64,000 bases of DNA from an uncultured Rhodospirillales bacterium (GCA_937926175.1 CALANV010000014.1:60663-124662); one strand, 5' to 3'. Shown: positions 33,380-42,271, numbered from the stretch's first letter. Made by a program: numbers and translations. The notes: a model not told the origin generated them from the letters alone.

Positions 33380-33904
33380 ATGAACGACATGACCGCCCCC
33401 CGGACGGCATCGCCGGTCGATCACGACAACTACACGGATGCGTATCTGCGCGACATCCTGCGTCGCGTCCGCACGATTGCGATGGTCGGCTCCAGCACCA
33501 ATTGGAATCGGCCCAGCTATTTCGCGATGAAATACCTTCAGACGAAGGGTTATCGCGTCATTCCAGTCAATCCGACCGCTGCCGGCGAGACGATCCTCGG
33601 CGAAAAAGTCTATGCCAGTCTCAAGGACATTCCCGAGAAGGTCGACATGGTCGACATCTTCCGCAAGTCCGAAGCGGTAGGTCCGATCGTCGCCGAGGCG
33701 ATCGAGATCGGCGCCAAGGTCGTGTGGATGCAGCTCGGCGTGCGCAACGACGAGGCCGCGGCGCAAGCGGAAGCAGCGGGGCTGCAGGTCGTCATGAACC
33801 GTTGCCCCAAGATCGAGTACGGGCGCCTGCACGGCGAACTCTCCTGGGGCGGCATCAACTCGGGGATCATCTCGTCGAAGCGCCCGAAGCTGCGTCGGCA
33901 GTGA
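33380..33904 (+). CDS. CoA-binding (Rossmann) domain protein
   Basis: A 174-residue CoA_binding domain protein. The nucleotide/CoA-binding fold shows TIAMVGSSTNWNRPSYFA, RVIPVNPTAAGETILGEKV, VDMVDIFRKSE and VVWMQLGVRNDEAAAQAEAA, then a conserved Cys in VMNRCPKIEY. Such YccU-like proteins bind CoA but their role is unclear. Located 4 nt after the enoyl-CoA hydratase-like gene, which supports a link to acyl-CoA metabolism. Confidence 0.85.
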   Translation: MNDMTAPRTASPVDHDNYTDAYLRDILRRVRTIAMVGSSTNWNRPSYFAMKYLQTKGYRVIPVNPTAAGETILGEKVYASLKDIPEKVDMVDIFRKSEAVGPIVAEAIEIGAKVVWMQLGVRNDEAAAQAEAAGLQVVMNRCPKIEYGRLHGELSWGGINSGIISSKRPKLRRQ

Positions 33905-33957
33905 TTCGGCGGCCATCAACTTCCGCTCCACTTCGGGCGACGCCTCTGCTATAAGCC

Positions 33958-34085
33958 GCCCAGCATTGGGGAGTAGCCGCCTCCGCCCTGCTTGGTGTGC
34001 GAGGGGGCGCGCGTCAACATGCTTGGCCCGTTCCGGGCCATGGCGCGCGCGGTCGTATCGATCTGGCGAGACCATTGGCACGAGG
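33958..34085 (+). ncRNA. yybP-ykoY type manganese riboswitch (candidate)
   Basis: Ahead of the GDT1-family gene lie GGGGAGTAG (33968-33976), GTCAACATGCTTGG with pairing GGCCCGTTCCGGGCC, and GGCGAGACCATTGG (34065-34078). From memory these match the conserved 5' and 3' parts of the yybP-ykoY Mn2+ riboswitch in alphaproteobacteria. The family typically precedes manganese exporters, and the next gene is a GDT1-family transporter. Boundaries are approximate. A covariance-model search would settle it. Confidence 0.75.
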
Positions 34086-34153
34086 CCTTCGTCATGGCTG
34101 GGCAGAGGGCGGTGCCATTGGCTCAACCCTCGCCCGGCCGCGCCTCTTGCCGA

Positions 34154-34741
34154 ATGGATGCCCTCCTTTCCTCGACGTTCGCGGTCTCCATCGCCGAAAT
34201 CGGCGACAAGACGCAGCTCCTGGCTCTCCTGCTCGCGGCGCGCTACCGACAGCCGGTTCCGATAATCGCCGGCATCCTGCTGGCGACCCTGGCCAATCAT
34301 GCGGCAGCGGCTCTGGCCGGCGTCTGGATCGACTACCTCGTCGGCCCGACGATCATGCGATGGGCGGTCGGGCTGTCGTTTCTGGCCGTTGCCGTCTGGA
34401 CGCTGATCCCCGACAAACTGGATGACGGCGACACGCCGCGCATGAAACACGCGGGCCCTCTCCTCGCCACGCTCGTCTGCTTCTTTCTGGTGGAAATGGG
34501 CGACAAGACGCAGATCGCGACCGTCGTGCTAGCGGCCCGTTTCGATTCGCTGCTGGCGGTCGTCCTCGGTACCACGGCAGGCATGCTCGTCGCGAATGCG
34601 CCGGTCGTCTTCTTCGGCGACGGCATCGCCAAACGGCTGCCGCTCCACCTGATCCGGCTTGGTGCGGCCGCCCTCTTTGCGATCATGGGGCTCGTCGCCC
34701 TGATCGACCCGGGATTGACGGACGGCTCTGTTTCGCCTTGA
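34154..34741 (+). CDS. TMEM165/GDT1 family cation transporter (probable Mn2+ exporter)
   Basis: A 195-residue membrane protein with six predicted helices and the two hallmark motifs EIGDKTQLLA (about residue 14) and EMGDKTQIAT (about residue 115), which bind divalent cations. The start at 34154 begins just before the first motif-bearing helix. Bacterial members such as MneA export Mn2+. The candidate Mn riboswitch in its leader supports this substrate. The residues between the helix bundles are polar, as in two-repeat family architecture. Confidence 0.9.
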   Translation: MDALLSSTFAVSIAEIGDKTQLLALLLAARYRQPVPIIAGILLATLANHAAAALAGVWIDYLVGPTIMRWAVGLSFLAVAVWTLIPDKLDDGDTPRMKHAGPLLATLVCFFLVEMGDKTQIATVVLAARFDSLLAVVLGTTAGMLVANAPVVFFGDGIAKRLPLHLIRLGAAALFAIMGLVALIDPGLTDGSVSP

Positions 34742-34846
34742 TCGGGGCCCGGCGAATTGCGCCCCCGCAGGGAGCCCCCTACCGGGCGCTTCTTGCTTGC
34801 CCACTCGTCCGCATGAGTGCGACATTTCAGGCCGGAACATGCCCAG

Positions 34847-35740
34847 TCAGAGCTTGCCGGTCCGTCTCAGATAGGCTTCGCGATAGAATACGTAGATGCC
34901 ACTCGCGACGATGATGGCGGCGCCGACGATCGTCCACAGATCGGGGAAATCTCCGAACACGACGAATCCGAGGACCGTCGCCCAGACGATGCCGGAATAG
35001 CTGTAGGGCGCCAATGTCGACGCCGGCGCGGCATCGTAGGCATGGATCAGCAGGTAATGAGCGAAGCCGCCCATGGCGCCGAGCGTAATCATGGCGCCCC
35101 AGCCGGGCGCATCCGGCTGAGTCCAGAAGAATGGAACGAGCGCGGAGAAGCCGAGGGCGCCGACCGTTCCGGTGTAGAAGATCGTCGTCTGCGGGCTGTC
35201 GATCCCCGACAGCATGCGCGTCGCGAGGTGGTAGCATGCGTTCAGCGTCGCCATGGCCAGCGCGATGAACGCGGCCCAGTGCATCACGCCCGCGCCGGGT
35301 CGGAGCACGATCAGCAGTCCGATGAAGCCGCCACAAATCGCGGACCAGCGGCGTATGCCGACACGCTCTTTCAGCACGAAGAACGCAAGCGCGGTGACGA
35401 TGAGCGGCGCCACGAACGAGATCGCCGCCGCATCGGCAAGCGGCATGAAACGGATCGCGATGAAAAACAGGAGCGTGACGGCCATGAGCAGGCTTGCTCG
35501 CAGCAGTTGAAAGCCCGGGCGCGCCGACCGGAACGGCCGCAGCAGTCCATAGCGTGGCACCAGGATGAACAGGAAGGCCGCGTGAAACACGTAGCGCGCC
35601 CACGCGATCTGGACGACGTGATAGTCCCGCGTCAGGTACTTCGCGAGCGCATCCATGCAGCCGAACATGAAAAACGTTGCCAGGTACAAGGCGATGCCGC
35701 GCGGAACGGTGCTGGCGGCGGGCGCCGGCTCGGGTTTCAT
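34847..35740 (-). CDS. DMT superfamily transporter (EamA domains)
   Basis: A 297-residue inner-membrane protein with ten predicted helices and two EamA repeats (about residues 15-145 and 155-290). Visible segments include GIALYLATFFMFGCMDALAK, AAAISFVAPLIVTALAFFVL and AIIVASGIYVFYREAYL. Family members export amino acids, metabolites or drugs. No substrate clue: neighbours are the GDT1-type gene (convergent) and an ECF sigma gene (divergent, 186 bases apart). Confidence 0.88.
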   Translation of the reverse strand: MKPEPAPAASTVPRGIALYLATFFMFGCMDALAKYLTRDYHVVQIAWARYVFHAAFLFILVPRYGLLRPFRSARPGFQLLRASLLMAVTLLFFIAIRFMPLADAAAISFVAPLIVTALAFFVLKERVGIRRWSAICGGFIGLLIVLRPGAGVMHWAAFIALAMATLNACYHLATRMLSGIDSPQTTIFYTGTVGALGFSALVPFFWTQPDAPGWGAMITLGAMGGFAHYLLIHAYDAAPASTLAPYSYSGIVWATVLGFVVFGDFPDLWTIVGAAIIVASGIYVFYREAYLRRTGKL

Positions 35741-35926
35741 GTCGCTGCTTTCAGGGCGAATGGCGGTTGATCGTTCACGGACGGGAGCTGGCCGTAGGAA
35801 CGGCGACGGCCCTGCTTGCTTCTACCACACCCAGCCTTGGAATGATCACATTTCCGGTGCATGACGGCGCAGGATTTTACCGCCTCCCACGTGTAACCGC
35901 AGAAGACGCCCCGGCCGATCGCCCGC

Positions 35927-36499
35927 ATGCAGAGCAAGAGCGACGATGACCTGATGTTGGCGGCCGGCGGCGGCGACGCGGCTGCCTTCGGTTGTATCGT
36001 GGCGCGCCACCTTCCACGGGCGTCCGCGCTGGCGGCACGGATCGTGGGCAGCCGCAGCGATGCGGAGGAGATCGTGCAAGAGGCGTTCCTGCGGGCATGG
36101 ATCAAGGCCCCCGAGTGGCGCCGCCGCGCCGATCCGGCCGGGGGCGCGACCTTCGCGACCTGGCTCTACCGGGTCATCGTCAATCTGTGCCTCGACCGGA
36201 AGCGTCATCCGGAACCGGCGGGGCTCGATGCGGCTGCGCATGTCGCGGATCCGGCGCCGGACGGGTTTGCTGCCGCGACGCAGCGCCAGATCGCGGCCCG
36301 GGTGGCATCTGCGGTCGCGAACCTGCCGGACCGGCAACGGGCGGCTCTTGTCCTGTGTCACTACGAGGGACTCAGCAACGTCGAGGCCGCGGCCATCCTC
36401 AATGTCAGCGTGGGCGCACTCGAGTCCCTGCTCGTCCGCGCCCGACGACAGCTGCGTGCGGCCTTGGCGGACTTGAATGTGGAGGACGCCGGCGGATGA
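35927..36499 (+). CDS. ECF RNA polymerase sigma factor
   Basis: A 190-residue sigma-70 family ECF factor. Region 2 is AEEIVQEAFLRAWIKAPEW followed by TWLYRVIVNLCLDRKR; region 4 is LPDRQRAALVLCHYEGLSNV with HTH AAAILNVSVGALESLLVRAR. No region 3 or C-terminal extension. It overlaps the next gene as ATGA, which encodes a probable anti-sigma factor, and then comes a metal-sensor-like protein, an arrangement like cnrYXH. Likely activates envelope or metal stress genes. Confidence 0.9.
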   Translation: MQSKSDDDLMLAAGGGDAAAFGCIVARHLPRASALAARIVGSRSDAEEIVQEAFLRAWIKAPEWRRRADPAGGATFATWLYRVIVNLCLDRKRHPEPAGLDAAAHVADPAPDGFAAATQRQIAARVASAVANLPDRQRAALVLCHYEGLSNVEAAAILNVSVGALESLLVRARRQLRAALADLNVEDAGG

Positions 36500-36924
36500 A
36501 CCGGGAACGATTGATCGAAATCCTGAACGCCTACGGTGCCGACCCGATGCGCTGGCCAGCCGAGGAGCGCGAGGCGGCACGTGCGCTGCTCGCACGCTCG
36601 CCCGAACTGCAGACGGCGTGGCGCGAGGCGATGGACCTGGATCTGGCGCTGCGCGCGTGGACGAACCCGGTTGACCCGCCCTTCGACGCCGCGCGGCTGA
36701 GTGCACGGATCACGGCGGACCGGTCGCGGTCCAACGTGCTCCGTCCGCTGTTCCGCCAGCGGCCTGTGCTGGCGTGGCCGAACGTGGCGGGCCTTGCCGC
36801 CGCTGCCGTGGCCGGATTTCTCATCGGTTGGGCGGGACCGAATCTCAATCTTCGCGACGACATGGACGCCGAGCTGATCGACCGGCTGGCGTTGCTCAGT
36901 ACGATCGAGGATGCAACATGGTGA
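36496..36924 (+). CDS. Probable membrane anti-sigma factor
   Basis: A 142-residue protein: N-terminal soluble helices (LIEILNAYGADPMRWPAEER, ARSPELQTAWREAMDLD) then one transmembrane segment (NVAGLAAAAVAGFLIGWA, about 96-113) and a short periplasmic tail. Size, topology and 4-nt overlap with the ECF sigma gene indicate that it holds the sigma factor at the membrane. No zinc-binding HxxxCxxC motif is visible, so it is not a ZAS-type. It overlaps the next start by 7 nt. Confidence 0.7.
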   Translation: MNRERLIEILNAYGADPMRWPAEEREAARALLARSPELQTAWREAMDLDLALRAWTNPVDPPFDAARLSARITADRSRSNVLRPLFRQRPVLAWPNVAGLAAAAVAGFLIGWAGPNLNLRDDMDAELIDRLALLSTIEDATW

Positions 36925-37418
36925 ACGATGCGAAGAGCCGGCGCTGGATACCGGTCGCGCTTGTCGCTTCGCTTGGGCTGAACGTTTTCCTTGCCGGCAT
37001 CATCGGCGGCAGCTGGTTCTCGGATGAACCGTCGACCGTCCCGACCGCGGCCGGCACGCCGAACAGAGGGTCAGGCGGCGACATGCCGGGCCGATCTCTC
37101 ATCAGACGAATGGTTGCGACACTGCCGGCCGAGCATCGGGCGGCATTCGAGACGACCGTGGACAAACATCGCTCCGAGCTCGAAAAAGCCGCGGCGGCTG
37201 TCCGTGAAGCCCGCGACATGGTTCGCAACGCGCTCGCGCAGGAGCCGTTCGATCGCACAGCATTGGATGCCGCGTTCGCAGAGCTGCGTCGCCACAACGA
37301 CGTTCTGCAAGCAACGATACAGAGCGCGATCGCCGAAGCCGCCGCGAATCTGCCCGCTGATGCGCGCAAAAGGCTCCTCGCCTGGCGATCGGTGCCGCCG
37401 CCCGCCGAACGGCAATGA
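36918..37418 (+). CDS. Periplasmic heavy-metal-sensor-like protein (CnrX/ZraP family)
   Basis: A 166-residue membrane-anchored protein. An N-terminal helix (WIPVALVASLGLNVFLAGII) is followed by a periplasmic helical hairpin (residues about 60-150: LIRRMVATLPAEHRAAFETT, KHRSELEKAAAAVREARDMV) of the Metal_resist/CnrX type. CnrX-like sensors release their anti-sigma on metal binding. A clear His/Met-rich metal motif is absent, so the inducer may be envelope stress rather than metal. Third gene of the sigma-anti-sigma-sensor operon. Confidence 0.75.
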   Translation: MVNDAKSRRWIPVALVASLGLNVFLAGIIGGSWFSDEPSTVPTAAGTPNRGSGGDMPGRSLIRRMVATLPAEHRAAFETTVDKHRSELEKAAAAVREARDMVRNALAQEPFDRTALDAAFAELRRHNDVLQATIQSAIAEAAANLPADARKRLLAWRSVPPPAERQ

Positions 37419-37439
37419 GAGTGCGACCGGCCGAACCGC

Positions 37440-38078
37440 CTAAGACCGTTCGCCGATGATCGAAAGGAATTCGCGCCGGGTCGACGGATCGGTCCGGAAG
37501 CTGCCCAGCATCTGGCTCGTGACCATGCTGACGCCGCTCTTGTGGACGCCGCGCGTCGTCATGCAGTGATGCGTCGCCTCGATCACGACCGCGACCCCCT
37601 TGGGCATGAGCACCTCGTTCAGGGTGTTGGCGATCTGGGCCGTCATCTTTTCCTGGATCTGCAGGCGCCTCGAATACGCCTCGATCAGCCGTGCCAGCTT
37701 GGAGATGCCGATGACGCGGCGATCGGGCAGATAGGCGACATGGGCCCGGCCGATGATCGGGGCGATGTGGTGCTCGCAGAAGGACTCGAACCGGATGTCG
37801 CGCAGCACCACCATCTCGTCGTAGCCGTCGGTCTCCTCGAAGGTCCGGCGCAGGAACTCCTCGGGGTCGGTGGCGTAGCCCGAAAACCACTCCTCGTAGG
37901 CCCGCACCACCCGTGCCGGCGTCTCCGCCAGCCCCTCGCGGTCCGGGTCGTCGCCGGCCCAGCGGATCAGCGTCCGTACCGCCGCTTCCGCCTCCGCCCG
38001 GGTCGGCCGCTGGTCGTCGCGGACCTGCTTTCGCCAACGGATGTCTCGGGAAGTGGCAGCACTTTCAGTAAATTCCAT
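37440..38078 (-). CDS. folE: GTP cyclohydrolase I FolE
   Basis: A 212-residue zinc enzyme making 7,8-dihydroneopterin triphosphate for folate synthesis. Motifs are DPDREGLAETPARVVRAYEE, the zinc ligands in SFCEHHIAPIIGRAHVAYLP, GISKLARLIEAYSRRLQIQE and EATHHCMTTRGVHK. Length and motif order fit. It is convergent with the sensor operon (21-nt gap). The first 25 residues are a nonconserved extension, normal for the family. Confidence 0.96.
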   Translation of the reverse strand: MEFTESAATSRDIRWRKQVRDDQRPTRAEAEAAVRTLIRWAGDDPDREGLAETPARVVRAYEEWFSGYATDPEEFLRRTFEETDGYDEMVVLRDIRFESFCEHHIAPIIGRAHVAYLPDRRVIGISKLARLIEAYSRRLQIQEKMTAQIANTLNEVLMPKGVAVVIEATHHCMTTRGVHKSGVSMVTSQMLGSFRTDPSTRREFLSIIGERS

Positions 38079-38381
38079 TCGAATCTTCCTAGTTCTCTTT
38101 CATTCAACGGCCCTGTGCCCTTCCCCTAGACTGGACCGGCCGTCGGCAGGATCAACCCACAAGCTTGTAATCGTTCGATGACCGAGCACCGTGACAAGTT
38201 CCCGGGCCGCTCTCGGCGATCTCCGATATGTCGTAGCGGTGCCGGCGTTGCAACCATCGAGACGTGGTAGCGGCGGCTGCCGCTGGGGGCAAGCGGAACG
38301 TTGTCCCGGTGCCGGTCTATCGACTGGCGCGTCATACCGTGTGACGCCGTTCCCCGCCATCGCCAGCCCAAGGAAGACGCC

Positions 38382-38880
38382 ATGGCACAAACCGAGCAAA
38401 TGACGATGGTGGCGCCGATGGAGGTAGGGATTGCGGCACGCGACCTCGACCGGATGAAAGATTTTATGTGCGCGCGCTCGGGTTCAAGGAAATATCGACC
38501 GTGCACGTCCCGCCGGACAAGATCGCGGCCAGCGCGATGGCGGCCGATGGCGCAACCGTCGTGCGCGCCGAGACGCCGTACCGTGAACGCATCAAGCTGC
38601 TGTCTGCGCCATCGACAAACGCATCGGAACGGCTGCACTGGCTTCTGGAACGGCCGGGCTCTCTTATCTCACGTTCACCGTCTGGGATATCGCGGCCGAG
38701 CACCGGCAGCTTCGCGCCACCGGCGTCCGGTTCATGAGCGATGGACCGATCGAAAGCAGACTGGGTCTTCGGGTCCTGTTTTTCCGCGCCCCCGAGGGGA
38801 ATACGCTGGGACTCGTCGAATACGCCGATCTCGGCAGCTATCGGCCGGATCTGGGCCGCCACGCGTCCAGCCGTTCCCAG
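38382..38880 (+). pseudogene. Frameshifted VOC (glyoxalase/bleomycin-resistance) family gene
   Basis: Homology runs through three frames. ATG 38382 gives EVGIAARDLDRMKDF, typical of VOC starts. Near 38466 the frame shifts by one base: the second frame reads VRALGFKEISTVHVPPDKIA. Near 38640 it shifts again to SYLTFTVWDIAAEHRQLRAT, then VLFFRAPEGNTLGLVEYADL. Together these are a complete VOC fold of about 150 residues with two single-base indels. It would be inactive as written, or the sequence contains errors. The last frame stays open into the convergent bactofilin gene; the family end is near 38850. Confidence 0.75.
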
Positions 38881-39387
38881 CTAGGCGCCGCCGACCGGCG
38901 CGGCCGCCATGCCGGGAAGGCCGAGGTCGGGTTTCGTTTGTCCGTTCGGCCTAGCCTCGCCATACATCTTGGATTCGGATGCGCCGTACGCCCTGCCCGA
39001 CGATGACGGCACGTGCCCCTTTTCCGCCTCCCAGCGCTTGCACGCACCGTCGATGATCGCCCCGGTCTCGACCGTCAGCGATTCATAGAAGACGTCGCCC
39101 GTCACCTTGGCGCTCTTGGCGATCTGAACGATTTTTGCCCGGATCGGTCCGGTCACCACGCCGCGTACGTGAACCGTGTCGGCCTTGACCTCGCCGCGCA
39201 CGGAACCGGTCTCGCCGATCGTGACCGCTTTCGCCTTGAGATTACCCTCGATGGCACCGTCGAGCTGCACGTCGCCGTCGCTGGTCACATTGCCGACGAC
39301 GCGGAAATCGGAGCTGACGATCGACGGCATGCCGCGCCTGGCCGACGTCGAACCTTCCCTGCCATTGCCCTTAGATCTGGAAAACAT
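38881..39387 (-). CDS. Bactofilin
   Basis: A 168-residue polymer-forming cytoskeletal protein. The DUF583 beta-helix core is residues about 20-120 (VSSDFRVVGNVTSDGDVQLD, GAIEGNLKAKAVTIGETGSV, VHVRGVVTGPIRA), flanked by a polar N-terminus and a Pro/Gly-rich tail. Bactofilins build membrane-associated filaments that position cell-wall enzymes. Its start lies 17 nt inside the end of the upstream M23 peptidase gene, implying coupled expression and joint function in cell shape. Confidence 0.92.
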   Translation of the reverse strand: MFSRSKGNGREGSTSARRGMPSIVSSDFRVVGNVTSDGDVQLDGAIEGNLKAKAVTIGETGSVRGEVKADTVHVRGVVTGPIRAKIVQIAKSAKVTGDVFYESLTVETGAIIDGACKRWEAEKGHVPSSSGRAYGASESKMYGEARPNGQTKPDLGLPGMAAAPVGGA

Positions 39388-40444
39388 GCGCACGCGCCTC
39401 CAGGAATCGTTTGGGATCGATTGCCTTGCCTTTGAACAGCACCTCGTAATGCAGATGCGGGCCCGTACTGCGGCCAGTCGAGCCGACGGTGCCAATCGGC
39501 GTCCGCGGCCCGACGGTCTGGCCCGGCCGCACATTGATGCGCGAAAGGTGGCCGTAGCGCGTCCGCAAGCCGAAACCGTGGTCGATCTCGACGAGGTTGC
39601 CGTAGTCACCGCTGCGGCCGGCAATCGTCACCTTCCCTCCTGCCGTCGCCAATACCGCAGCACCCCGCGGGGCAACGAGATCGACGCCGTTGTGCATCGC
39701 CAGCTGACCATTGAGCGGATCGCGGCGGACACCAAACGGACTTCCGATCTGATAGCGGGCGAGCGGAGCACCGACAGGTAAGGCCCGCATGGCCCGCCGT
39801 AATGCAGCCAGCCGATTGACCTGTTCGCCGAGCTGCGCCAGCTCGGCATGCGCCGGATTGGTCCGCACCGCGTTCGGAACCTGGATGAACGGTCCACCGA
39901 GTCCGCCATGTGAACGGCCGGCGGCGAGCAAGCGGTCGACGTCGAGGCCGAGCTGCGACACCGAACGCGAACCCCGCTCGATCAGCTCCTTGGCCCGCTC
40001 GATCAGTTTCGCGACCGCGTCCGGTTCGATGTTGGCGCCGTTGGTGCGACGCTCGGCGGCTGCCTTCTCGGCGACGATGCGCTTGTGCTCAGCCTCCAGT
40101 CGCCGGCGCGCCGCCTCGCTTTCGGCCAGCCGTCGCTCCAGTTCCGCGACACGTCGCGTCAGTGGTTCGGTTGCCCCTGCCTCCGGCCTGTGGATCCCGG
40201 TCGAGGCTGCGGCAGCCTGCTGGAAGGCGTGAAGCCGCTCGGCCAGCACGCGGGCATGCCGCGCCTCCTGGGCCAAGTCCATATGCATATTGAGGAACCA
40301 GCCGAACGCGCTTGCGGCGACAGCCAGGACCGCGACCGCCGTCCGCTGGACGGCCGGCGACAGGCGCACGAAACGCATGCCGTGCGGCGAACGCACGATG
40401 ATCTGACGTTCGGAAAACAAGGTCGGACGGTTTGCCCCCCTCAA
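39371..40444 (-). CDS. Membrane-anchored M23 (LytM) peptidase
   Basis: A 357-residue protein: cytoplasmic N-terminus, one membrane helix (TAVAVLAVAASAFGWFLNM, about 35-53), a coiled coil (about 95-165: RRVAELERRLAESEAARRRL) and a C-terminal LytM domain (about 245-345). Zinc ligands are visible: MHNGVDLVAPRG (His and Asp) and PHLHYEVLFKG (HxH). It should cut peptidoglycan cross-links, although many coiled-coil LytM proteins act as regulators; here the active-site residues are present. It overlaps the bactofilin gene by 17 nt. Confidence 0.92.
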   Translation of the reverse strand: MRGANRPTLFSERQIIVRSPHGMRFVRLSPAVQRTAVAVLAVAASAFGWFLNMHMDLAQEARHARVLAERLHAFQQAAAASTGIHRPEAGATEPLTRRVAELERRLAESEAARRRLEAEHKRIVAEKAAAERRTNGANIEPDAVAKLIERAKELIERGSRSVSQLGLDVDRLLAAGRSHGGLGGPFIQVPNAVRTNPAHAELAQLGEQVNRLAALRRAMRALPVGAPLARYQIGSPFGVRRDPLNGQLAMHNGVDLVAPRGAAVLATAGGKVTIAGRSGDYGNLVEIDHGFGLRTRYGHLSRINVRPGQTVGPRTPIGTVGSTGRSTGPHLHYEVLFKGKAIDPKRFLEARAHVFQI

Positions 40445-40625
40445 CTCCCCCTCCTTCCGTCGTTGTTACGCCCCATGGTTGCACAGTTCGCCGGCCGGCG
40501 CCTGTGATTCTCTCGTAACAACTGGCCCGACCCATCCGCCGTTTCCCAGACGGGTGGTCGCAGCCTGGCCCCAGACTTGCCGGTTTTTAAGGAATTTTCG
40601 CAGGACTTGTTAAGACCTGCGGTCC

Positions 40626-41426
40626 CTATGCGAACCGGCCGCGGTTGGCCCAAGCCGCCACCGCAGCGAGGACGCTCACAACTAAAACGATAATCGCTGC
40701 CAGAGCGTTAACTTGCGGGGACAGACCCAGGCGCACGCTCGAGAAGATTACAAGGGGCAGTGTAGTCGTTCCGGGGCCAGCCACGAAACTTGCGATCACG
40801 ACGTCGTCCAGCGACAGCGTAAAGGCGAGCAGCCAGCCCGCCACCAGTGCCGGTGCGATCAACGGCAGGGTGATCCGCCAGAACACCGTCGCGGGGCGTG
40901 CCCCGAGATCGGCGGCGGCCTCCTCCACCGCGCGGTCGAAGCCTGCGAGCCGCGCCTGGACGATCACGGCGACGAAGGCCGTGGACAATGTCGCATGCGC
41001 GACCACGATCGTGCCGAATCCTCTCGATGCCGGCCAGCCCACGACCTGATCCATGGATACGAACATCAGCAGCAGCGACAGGCCGGTGATGACCTCAGGC
41101 ATGATCAGCGGCGCCGCCAGCAGTCCGGCGAAGAGCCACCGCAGCCGAAAGCGGCCGTACCGGGCGAGCGCGACGCCGGCAAGTGTGCCGATCGCGACCG
41201 CAAGTGTGGCGCTGCATGCAGCTACGATGAGGCTGAGCCACGCTGCGTCGAGGATTCGCTCATTCCGCAGAAGCTCGCCGTACCACTTGGTCGAGAATCC
41301 GGTCCAGACGGTGACGAGCCGCGACTCGTTGAAGGAAAAGACGATGAGCAAAAGAATCGGCAGGTAGAGGAACGTGTAGCCCAGCCCGAGCGCGATCAGG
41401 AGGCCGCCGGCGAGACGGTGCGTCAT
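40626..41426 (-). CDS. potI: Putrescine/spermidine ABC permease, PotI-like
   Basis: A 266-residue inner-membrane permease with six helices and the EAA loop (VEEAAADLGARPATVFWRIT). N-terminal LGYTFLYLPILLLIVFSFNE is typical of PotC/PotI. It is the last gene of the potFGHI-like set; its start overlaps the potH stop by 4 nt. It forms the transmembrane channel with PotH. Confidence 0.88.
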   Translation of the reverse strand: MTHRLAGGLLIALGLGYTFLYLPILLLIVFSFNESRLVTVWTGFSTKWYGELLRNERILDAAWLSLIVAACSATLAVAIGTLAGVALARYGRFRLRWLFAGLLAAPLIMPEVITGLSLLLMFVSMDQVVGWPASRGFGTIVVAHATLSTAFVAVIVQARLAGFDRAVEEAAADLGARPATVFWRITLPLIAPALVAGWLLAFTLSLDDVVIASFVAGPGTTTLPLVIFSSVRLGLSPQVNALAAIIVLVVSVLAAVAAWANRGRFA

Positions 41427-42271
41427 GGGTTGACCTCACGCGCTTCCTCGCGCGGGGCGAGCATGTGCTGCAGAATCGCGACCGGCACGACGAGAAGCGC
41501 GGTCAGGGCGACCGCGATCGACGCCGCGACCGGCCAATCCCGATTATTGAAGAACTCGGTCCACAGCAGCCGGCCGATCATCGGCGTATCCGGGCCGCCG
41601 AGCAGTTCCGGAATGACGAACTCGCCGACGGCCGGAACGAAGACGAGGAGCGTGCCGGCCACGATCCCCGGCAGCGTGAGCGGCAGCGTCACCGACAGGA
41701 AGCGGCGCCATGGCCGGCTCCCGAGATCGGCCGCGGCCTCGAGCAGGCTCGGATCGAGCCGCTCGATGCTCGCATAAAGCGGTAGAATCATGAACGGCAG
41801 ATACGCGTAGATGATGCCGAGATGAACGGCGAAGGCGTTGTTCATCAATTGCAGCGGCGCGTCGATGATGCCGAGATCGATCAGCACCTGGTTGATGAGT
41901 CCCGTCGGCCGCAGGAGCGTCATCCAGGCGTAGATCCGGATGAGGAACGAGGTCCAAAACGGCAGAATTACCAGGGCCAGCAGCGGACCGCGCCAGCGGG
42001 GTTGTGCCCGTGCAATCGCGTAGGCCATCGGATAGCCGATGAACAGGCACACGACACTCGACGTTGCCGCGATCCGGATCGCATTGCCGAGTGCCGCGAG
42101 ATAAAGCGTGTCCTCGACGATCAGACGGTAATTGTCGAGCACGGGGCCGAAGACGTAGGGCGGCTGGGCATCGGTTGCGACGGAGAGGCTGATCGCGACG
42201 ACGATCGAGAACGGCAGCAGGATGAAGGCCGACAGCCAGAGCCACGGCACGCCGAGAACGGCGGCACGCAT
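41423..42271 (-). CDS. potH: Putrescine/spermidine ABC permease, PotH-like
   Basis: A 282-residue permease with six helices; N-terminal VPWLWLSAFILLPFSIVVAI and the EAA loop LLEAAADLGSRPWRRFLSVT match PotB/PotH. The ATG at 42271 was chosen because the protein then begins just before the first helix; a GTG at 42298 would add nine residues. Stop overlaps potI by 4 nt. Together with PotI, PotG and PotF it forms a polyamine-type importer. Confidence 0.88.
   Translation of the reverse strand: MRAAVLGVPWLWLSAFILLPFSIVVAISLSVATDAQPPYVFGPVLDNYRLIVEDTLYLAALGNAIRIAATSSVVCLFIGYPMAYAIARAQPRWRGPLLALVILPFWTSFLIRIYAWMTLLRPTGLINQVLIDLGIIDAPLQLMNNAFAVHLGIIYAYLPFMILPLYASIERLDPSLLEAAADLGSRPWRRFLSVTLPLTLPGIVAGTLLVFVPAVGEFVIPELLGGPDTPMIGRLLWTEFFNNRDWPVAASIAVALTALLVVPVAILQHMLAPREEAREVNP

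Noticed and set aside
38079..38381. Possible gene between folE and the VOC pseudogene
   Set aside because: About 300 bases with no convincing start, domain or RNA structure; treated as promoter/intergenic DNA.
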